DNA of 18,095 nucleotides from JALVDI01 sp039186435 (lineage in GTDB: Bacteria > Myxococcota_A > Polyangia > Polyangiales > Houyiibacteriaceae). The notes beneath the pieces were generated by a model that was not told where the DNA came from, ran no database searches, and saw nothing but the letters and a program-made list of their open reading frames with translations. Position numbers and translations under genes: made by a program. Positions 12,839-18,095 of the stretch are shown here, piece after piece (position 1 is the stretch's first letter; each line of letters starts with the position of its first letter). The stretch is from the NCBI GenBank assembly GCA_039186435.1, contig JBCDAA010000169.1:1-18095 (forward strand), in the 5' to 3' direction.

Positions 12839-15800
12839 CTACCCCGTCATGCGCTGGGCGATCGCGCGCCGAAACATCATCGCGGACTCACTCACCCAAA
12901 AGCGCGCCAGTTCGCTCGCTTCGTTGTCCGGTCCGATGGCTTCCCCGGTCGACTCGATCGTGCTGACCAAATCGTCCGCGACGAGAAGCGCAAGCTTGGA
13001 CGCTTCGAGTCGCACCGCGCGCGCCCAGGCTGCGATCGGCGCGGGCGGCGCGAGGGTAAAGCGCTGCACTGCCTCCTGAATCCGCCCGCGGGAAAAGAAG
13101 CCGATCGCTTTCGAGACGCGACGCGCCTCCCGCTCGAGGGCATCGAGCTCGTCTTGCTGAAGCACCGGTCGGAGCGTGAATCCGGGATCGAACTGGCGCA
13201 CCACCGAAACCAGAAGCGTTTCCAGAAGTTCGTCGTCGAGGTGATCGAGGGGATGGAGCTGGCGCGCGAGGAGGGAGATCGGCCGCGCCATTTCAAAGGC
13301 GAGCGTCGTATCCCGCGACGACGCCACGACCCCGGGCACGATGAGGGCAGGCGGCGATCCCGAGAGCGCAAAGCAATGACGCAGCCCCTCCCGCTCGACG
13401 ATGAAGAGGTCGAACTCGGCCTCCCCAAAAATCGCCGCGATTCGGTCCGCGACGACGCGCACGTGGTTCGTCTCGCCGGGACGGATTCGGTCTCGTTTGG
13501 AGATCCCCCAGCGGGCGTAGTCGATGCCTTCGAGCTTGCCGATGATCTCGGCGACGGCGGGCAGCAGGTAGGCCCAGGGGTTGTTGATCGTCTTGGGACC
13601 GAAGAGCTGCTCGAGCCCCGGTCGCGCAAACGTACGCGGCGGCGCAACGGCCACGCGAGCGCGGCGCGAACGGACGAGTCGCTCCTCTTCCGGCGCGGCT
13701 TGCCCCATGAGCAAGAGCGGAGCGAGGGCCAGCGCCCCACCCTGCGGCTCTCCTTGCGCCACGAAGATCTCCGCCATGATTCGCCAAACCTGCGGCGCGC
13801 GCATGTCCATCATGAGAAGGCGCCGCGCCTCGGCAAGGGCAGCGGGATCCTGCTGCGCGCGACGAAACGCGTTGATCAGCGAAAGGGAGAGACTCGTGTC
13901 TCCCGGCAGTGCCTGCACGGCGTTGCGCAGGGTCGCAATCGCGTGCGGCAGCCCGCCCTGACTCGTTTCGGACACGCGGGCGAGCTCGCGATAGGCGGCA
14001 GCCTTGGACGCGGCGTCGGTTTTCGGCCGCTCCAGAAACGTAACGAGCGCTTGCTGGTACCCCTCGATCGGAGCGCCTGGAATCGACTGGTAGAGCGCCC
14101 CGGCAGCGCCGCCCGGTCCCATGATCGCAATCGCGCTGAGCGCCGCCTGCGCAGACTCACCGGCGGCTCCTCGCGCGTGTTCGAGCTGCGCCATTTCCGT
14201 GAGCACCGCCCCGCGAAGACTGTCTTCGGTCGCGACCGAAAGGAGCGCCCGGACGATTTCGAGCGCCTCGGCACTGTTGCCGCGTAGACGTTCCACGCGC
14301 GCGAGCGACGAGAGCGCTCCCTGGTGGCCCGGCTCCGCCGCCAGGACCGCACGGAGATCATCCGCCGCGCCGGCGTAGTCCTGAAGATGAGCCTCGCGAA
14401 TGCGCGCCAAACGAAGACGCATGTCCACCTGGCTTCCGCGCAGGCGAGGCAGCGCCGCCTCCATCACCTCGACCGCCTGGCTCCACTGTTCGTTGCGCTC
14501 GAGGTATGCCGCGAGAACATCATGGGCGTGTTCGTGCTGGGGACGCAGGGAGAGCGCGCGGCGAACAGCCGCGATCGCCGCGGGAAGATCCTCTTGAAGG
14601 TCGGCCTGCAGCTGCGCGGCGCTGAGGTGGAGGATGCAGGCGCGGCTCGGATCGTTCGCCGCAAAGGCCGCATGGGTGAGAAGCTCAACGAGATGCGGAA
14701 CGGCTGGACCGCGCATCATGGTGGCCATCAGACCGGTCGCGGCCTCCGGGTTGTCCGGATCCATCTCGAGGGCCTGCGCGTACGCGCCGGCGGCGTCCTC
14801 TTCTTGATCGGCGGCCGCGAGCGCTTCCGCCGCGTCGAGGGAGAGGCGGACGGCCATGCCAAGGTCGCGGGTGACAGAGCGCTCCATCCGCGCCGCTCGT
14901 TGAAGCGCGCCCGGATCGCCGGTGGCCTGCGCGGCTCGGGAAAATCCTCGCGTCGCGCTTAGACTCTGGGAGTCGAGAGCGAGGGCCGCCTGAAACGCCG
15001 CGAGCGCCGTCTGCGCCTCCCCTGCCTCGACGAGCAGCGTCCCAATGCGGCTTTGATGATCGGCCGCAACGATCGGATCCCCCGCAACGGCGGCAAGTCG
15101 CCCGCGAAGCGAAAGCTCCGACGCGCGATCCGACTCGGAAAGAGCGCGCGCGAGAAGAAGCTCGAGCGTTCCTCGATCCTCGGGCGCGAGCTGCTCGATG
15201 CGGGCGATCGCGCCGGCCGAGTCGCCACCGTCCTCCTGTCGAATCCGCAGCAACGCGCGAAGGGACGTGAGTACGGCGTTGGGATCGGAGAGCGAGACGG
15301 AAAGCTTCGCGTAGGCCGCCGCGAGCGCACTCCGGTCATCACCACGAATGCCAAGCTCTTCGACGGAAAGCGCGGCACCAACGTCGTTCGGTCGATCCTT
15401 GAGCAACGTCGCCGCCGCCTCTCGCGCCTCGGTCGTATCGCCGTAGCGAACCCGAACGAGCGCCGCGGCCAGGGTTGCCTGAGCCTGAAGAAAGGGGTCG
15501 TCGGTTGCTGCAGCTTCCGCGTCGAAGGCTTCCCCGACGCCGCGCCAGTCTGCGGCGGCGACGAGGAGCCGGTGCTGCGCATCGAGAGCCTCGCGATGCG
15601 TCGGCACCTCGCTAAGGGCGAGCTGATACGCCGCAAGCGCGCGGGCGGGATCCTGAAGGCGGTGCTCCATCAGCACACCGATCTCGACCGCAAGGCCAGC
15701 CGCACGGGACGGCGCGCTCTCCCGTTGCAGCTCGTCGGCGAGGTGGCTCGCCAAATCCTCCCACGCCGACTGAAGCGTGAGCACCCGGCGGAGGGAATCG

Positions 15801-18095
15801 CGCGCTTCGCGAAGCTCCGGGTCGTGGGTCAGCGCCTCGCGGTACGCCTGGGTTGCCCCGGCCACGTCGCCGAGGTTTCGTTCCCGAATGCGTCCGATGC
15901 GAAGGGCGAGCGCCGCGCTCTGGGACGCGTCGTTTGCCTGCGTCAGTCGTTGCTCGCAAAGCGCCACCACCGCTTCCCAGCGTCCATCGGCGGTCTCCCA
16001 ACGATCGAGGGAGTCGAGGGCCGCGCGATGCGTCGGCGCCTCCTCGAGAACCTGAGCCACAAGTCGCCGCGCCGTCGCGACGTCGCCAACATGCTCTGCC
16101 AGCGTCACCGCCGCACGATGACGAAGTTCCGCGCGCCTTGAAACATCCTCGGTAAGTTCCGCCTCGGCGAGGATGGCCTCCACTAGCCGGTCGGAACGGC
16201 CTGCACGCTCGGCGGCGCGCTGGACCGCATGGAGCGCACCAAGGCTCGCCGAGTCCAGTGCAAGGACGCGCTCGTAGACCTGGAGTGCGCCCGCGGGATC
16301 GTCGAGTCGGTCCTCAAGAATCGCACCGAGGCGCACCAGCCACGCGATCGCTTCCGCCTGATGCGGCGCCTGATCGACCGCGCGTTGGTAGAGCTCCGCG
16401 AGGGGATGCCATTGCCCCGTTTCCGCATAGAGGCGCGTCAGGGCAACGAACGCATCCCGGTTCGCAGGGTCGAGGGAGAGCGCGCGCGCATGCCGCACGA
16501 TGGCGTCGCTCGCTCGTCCCATACGCACTTCGAGGAGCGCACCCATTCGAACGAGCAGCATCGCCTGCGCGGCTGGATCCGCGGTCACGCGAGCGCGGGC
16601 ACCGAGCACCGCAAGCAGGGCCGGCCAATCTTCGGCGCGCTCCAAGATCCCTTCGAGGGCGAGCGCCGCAGGTTCGAACCGAGGCGTGGCGTCAAACGCT
16701 CGCTCGTACCACTGCCTCGCCTGCGCGGCGTCGCCGAGGTGCAGGTCGAAGAGCTGTCCGACACGAAACGAAATGCTGGCGGCTTCGTCCGCGTCGTGCG
16801 CGAGTCCGACGAGCGTGGCGAGCGCTTCCGCCTCTTCGCGATGCTCCCCGCGCTCGCTTCGGAGGCGAACCAGCTCCTCGATGATCTCGCGATCGTGAGG
16901 CTCCGCCTGAAGCGCTTCCGTGAGCACCGCAGCGGCCGCATCCGTTTCTCCGGCCTGCTCGTGAACCCGCGCGAGCGCCTGACGAATCCAATGGCGTGCA
17001 ACGGCGCCCTGCGTGAGCGCAAGCTCCTGATGAAGCGCGGCCACGTACGCGGCCCGCTCGCCGTGGAGCATCGCAAGACGCTTCTGATCGACGAGCGCGG
17101 ACGTTGCGTGGGGATTCGCTGCGGTCGCTGCAGCGAAGAGCTGGGCGGCGCGGGTTTGGTCGCCAAGGCGAGTCTCGGCGAGGTGCCCGCCGAGCGCCAG
17201 CCAGCCCGCGCGCAAACGAGGATCGCTGACCGCCGCCGCGAGCTTGCTGTAGAGGTCGACTAGCTGCGGCCACTGCGTCGCGCGCCAGTAGAGCCGCTCG
17301 AGCGCCTTCAGCGTCGGCAGCCCCCCCGGATCGAGCGCAAGCGCTTGCTCGTACACCTCCAGTGCACGCGCCGGTTCTTGAAGCCGCGTCTCCAGGACCT
17401 CCGCTTTGTGCCGAAGTCGTTCCCCGCGCACGGACGCATCGCGCGAGAGCGCAATCTCGCGATCGAGAAGTTCGGGCACGCGATCCCAGTGACCGAGTGC
17501 TTCCCGTGCGCGCCTCGCTCCTTGAAGAGCACGCAGCGACTCCGGGGTGTCGAGGAGCGCGGCTTCGAAATGCTCTGCGGCTTTCTCCCGATTGCCCGCC
17601 TCGGTGTAGAGCTGCCCGAGCTCCTGATGAAGACGCCCGCGTCGCGCAGGGTCTTCCTCCATCTTCAGCTGCACCTCGCAAAGCACGACGAGCGCATTGG
17701 ACGCAGCCTCGTCGCGGGTGAACTCCACGACGTCGGTGGCGTCGCTCATCAGCGGCGGGTGGCGTTTCTTGACTGCTTGGGGCGTGGGCAGCTCGGTTGA
17801 GGGCGTTGCGGCAGGGGCCGGCGTGGGGGCCGACGGCTGAACGGGCTTCACAGGCGCTGGCTTCGCCGGCGTGGGTCTTACGGGCGTCGGCTTTGCGGAC
17901 GCTGGCTTCGCCGGCGTGGGTCTTGCGGGCGTCGGCTTTGCGGACGCTGTCGCCGGCGCGGGTCTTGCGGGCGTCGGTTTTGCGGACGTCGGTTTTGCGG
18001 CCGCTGGCTTTGCGACCGGTTTCGCGGACGCTGGTTTCGATCGCGCTGCCGCAGTGGGAGGAGGCGGCGCACTTCGAGCCGGAGTCGGAACGCGC
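12839..18095 (-). CDS. giant TPR protein with Pro/Ala/Lys linker, N-terminus outside the window
   Basis: The frame is open from the right edge to TAG 12841-12839, giving at least 1751 residues. A GTG at 17851 could be taken as a start, but the in-frame codons upstream continue the same Pro/Ala/Lys pattern (AKPTPARPTPAKPAS units) to the window end without a stop or start. I therefore treat the gene as truncated. Counted from 17851, residues 1-35 end the linker, about 45-1390 are a long array of TPR-like helical hairpins (for example EKAAEHFEAALLDTPESLRAL and ARALEVYEQALALDPGGLPTL), and about 1400-1670 form a different C-terminal domain (NNPWAYLLPAVAEIIGKL, then LFIVEREGLRHCFAL, LIVPGVVASSRDTTLAFEMA and ETLLVSVVRQFDPGF). 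Similar long TPR proteins are frequent in myxobacteria. TPRs imply protein-protein scaffolding; no catalytic motif is recognised. It lies directly upstream of DUF3556 in a likely operon. Confidence 0.88.
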   Translation of the reverse strand, partial: RVPTPARSAPPPPTAAARSKPASAKPVAKPAAAKPTSAKPTPARPAPATASAKPTPARPTPAKPASAKPTPVRPTPAKPAPVKPVQPSAPTPAPAATPSTELPTPQAVKKRHPPLMSDATDVVEFTRDEAASNALVVLCEVQLKMEEDPARRGRLHQELGQLYTEAGNREKAAEHFEAALLDTPESLRALQGARRAREALGHWDRVPELLDREIALSRDASVRGERLRHKAEVLETRLQEPARALEVYEQALALDPGGLPTLKALERLYWRATQWPQLVDLYSKLAAAVSDPRLRAGWLALGGHLAETRLGDQTRAAQLFAAATAANPHATSALVDQKRLAMLHGERAAYVAALHQELALTQGAVARHWIRQALARVHEQAGETDAAAAVLTEALQAEPHDREIIEELVRLRSERGEHREEAEALATLVGLAHDADEAASISFRVGQLFDLHLGDAAQARQWYERAFDATPRFEPAALALEGILERAEDWPALLAVLGARARVTADPAAQAMLLVRMGALLEVRMGRASDAIVRHARALSLDPANRDAFVALTRLYAETGQWHPLAELYQRAVDQAPHQAEAIAWLVRLGAILEDRLDDPAGALQVYERVLALDSASLGALHAVQRAAERAGRSDRLVEAILAEAELTEDVSRRAELRHRAAVTLAEHVGDVATARRLVAQVLEEAPTHRAALDSLDRWETADGRWEAVVALCEQRLTQANDASQSAALALRIGRIRERNLGDVAGATQAYREALTHDPELREARDSLRRVLTLQSAWEDLASHLADELQRESAPSRAAGLAVEIGVLMEHRLQDPARALAAYQLALSEVPTHREALDAQHRLLVAAADWRGVGEAFDAEAAATDDPFLQAQATLAAALVRVRYGDTTEAREAAATLLKDRPNDVGAALSVEELGIRGDDRSALAAAYAKLSVSLSDPNAVLTSLRALLRIRQEDGGDSAGAIARIEQLAPEDRGTLELLLARALSESDRASELSLRGRLAAVAGDPIVAADHQSRIGTLLVEAGEAQTALAAFQAALALDSQSLSATRGFSRAAQATGDPGALQRAARMERSVTRDLGMAVRLSLDAAEALAAADQEEDAAGAYAQALEMDPDNPEAATGLMATMMRGPAVPHLVELLTHAAFAANDPSRACILHLSAAQLQADLQEDLPAAIAAVRRALSLRPQHEHAHDVLAAYLERNEQWSQAVEVMEAALPRLRGSQVDMRLRLARIREAHLQDYAGAADDLRAVLAAEPGHQGALSSLARVERLRGNSAEALEIVRALLSVATEDSLRGAVLTEMAQLEHARGAAGESAQAALSAIAIMGPGGAAGALYQSIPGAPIEGYQQALVTFLERPKTDAASKAAAYRELARVSETSQGGLPHAIATLRNAVQALPGDTSLSLSLINAFRRAQQDPAALAEARRLLMMDMRAPQVWRIMAEIFVAQGEPQGGALALAPLLLMGQAAPEEERLVRSRRARVAVAPPRTFARPGLEQLFGPKTINNPWAYLLPAVAEIIGKLEGIDYARWGISKRDRIRPGETNHVRVVADRIAAIFGEAEFDLFIVEREGLRHCFALSGSPPALIVPGVVASSRDTTLAFEMARPISLLARQLHPLDHLDDELLETLLVSVVRQFDPGFTLRPVLQQDELDALEREARRVSKAIGFFSRGRIQEAVQRFTLAPPAPIAAWARAVRLEASKLALLVADDLVSTIESTGEAIGPDNEASELARFWVSESAMMFRRAIAQRMTG
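17856..17987 (-). repeat. in-frame 45-base tandem repeat in the TPR-gene linker
   Basis: Two adjacent 45-base units (17856-17900 and 17901-17945) differ at one position, and a third of 42 bases (17946-17987) lacks one codon. Related but degenerate copies continue towards 18050. On the minus strand each unit encodes about 15 residues of the type SAKPTPARPTPAKPA, a flexible disordered linker. Unit lengths are multiples of 3, so copy-number change keeps the frame. Confidence 0.9.

Noticed and set aside
11396..14287. 963-codon open frame on the plus strand, antisense to the DUF3556 and TPR genes
   Set aside because: Its product is dominated by Arg, Glu, His and Asp without domain-like patterning. 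It crosses two well-supported minus-strand genes, and such antisense frames are common in GC-rich coding DNA.
17856..18050. CRISPR array
   Set aside because: The repeats are contiguous, without unique spacers, and encode an in-frame Pro/Ala/Lys linker.
17878..18072. Arg/Gln/Pro-rich 64-codon minus-strand frame
   Set aside because: It is the shifted-frame reading of the tandem-repeat linker and carries no independent evidence.

Overview
The window is strongly GC-rich. It carries bacterial protein-coding genes packed end to end, with no gene-free stretch longer than about 110 bases. Several genes use GTG starts. The gene content (a WGR-plus-leucine-rich-repeat protein, a TIGR02996-type protein, a DUF3556 membrane protein and a very long TPR protein with a Pro/Ala/Lys linker) suggests a myxobacterium-like member of the Myxococcota. 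That assignment is an inference from gene style; no rRNA or marker gene is present. I saw no tRNA, rRNA, CRISPR array, insertion sequence or phage gene.

Region 1 (bases 1-6573, plus strand) looks like one operon. It begins with the 3' part of a secreted DUF3370-like protein. Three tandem paralogous multi-pass membrane proteins of 556, 629 and 613 residues follow, separated by 45, 39 and 51 bases. I cannot place these paralogs in a named family. All three share the same predicted plan: about eight N-terminal membrane helices, an extracytoplasmic domain with a cysteine pair and an ExbD/TolR-like sequence rhythm, a further helix, a basic cytoplasmic tail with a Pro-Tyr-Arg motif, and a last helix. 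Copies 2 and 3 share an almost identical 102-base block covering the intergenic region and the first 23 codons. This is the most novel part of the window.

Region 2 (6685-10504, plus strand) holds three genes: a WGR/leucine-rich-repeat protein, an alpha/beta-hydrolase with a complete catalytic triad, and a 360-residue protein. The last has a TIGR02996-like start, a SUKH-like middle and an acyl-carrier-like C-terminus. It begins at a GTG that overlaps the hydrolase stop codon by one base, so the two are probably translationally coupled.

Region 3 (10483-18095, minus strand) reads right to left. A giant TPR protein runs off the right edge and is followed after 3 bases by a DUF3556 membrane protein, so the two are probably co-transcribed. 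After a 103-base gap with a possible promoter and an AT-rich palindrome comes a small secreted, probably outer-membrane beta-barrel protein. Its 3' end overlaps that of the plus-strand 360-residue gene by 22 bases (convergent pair).
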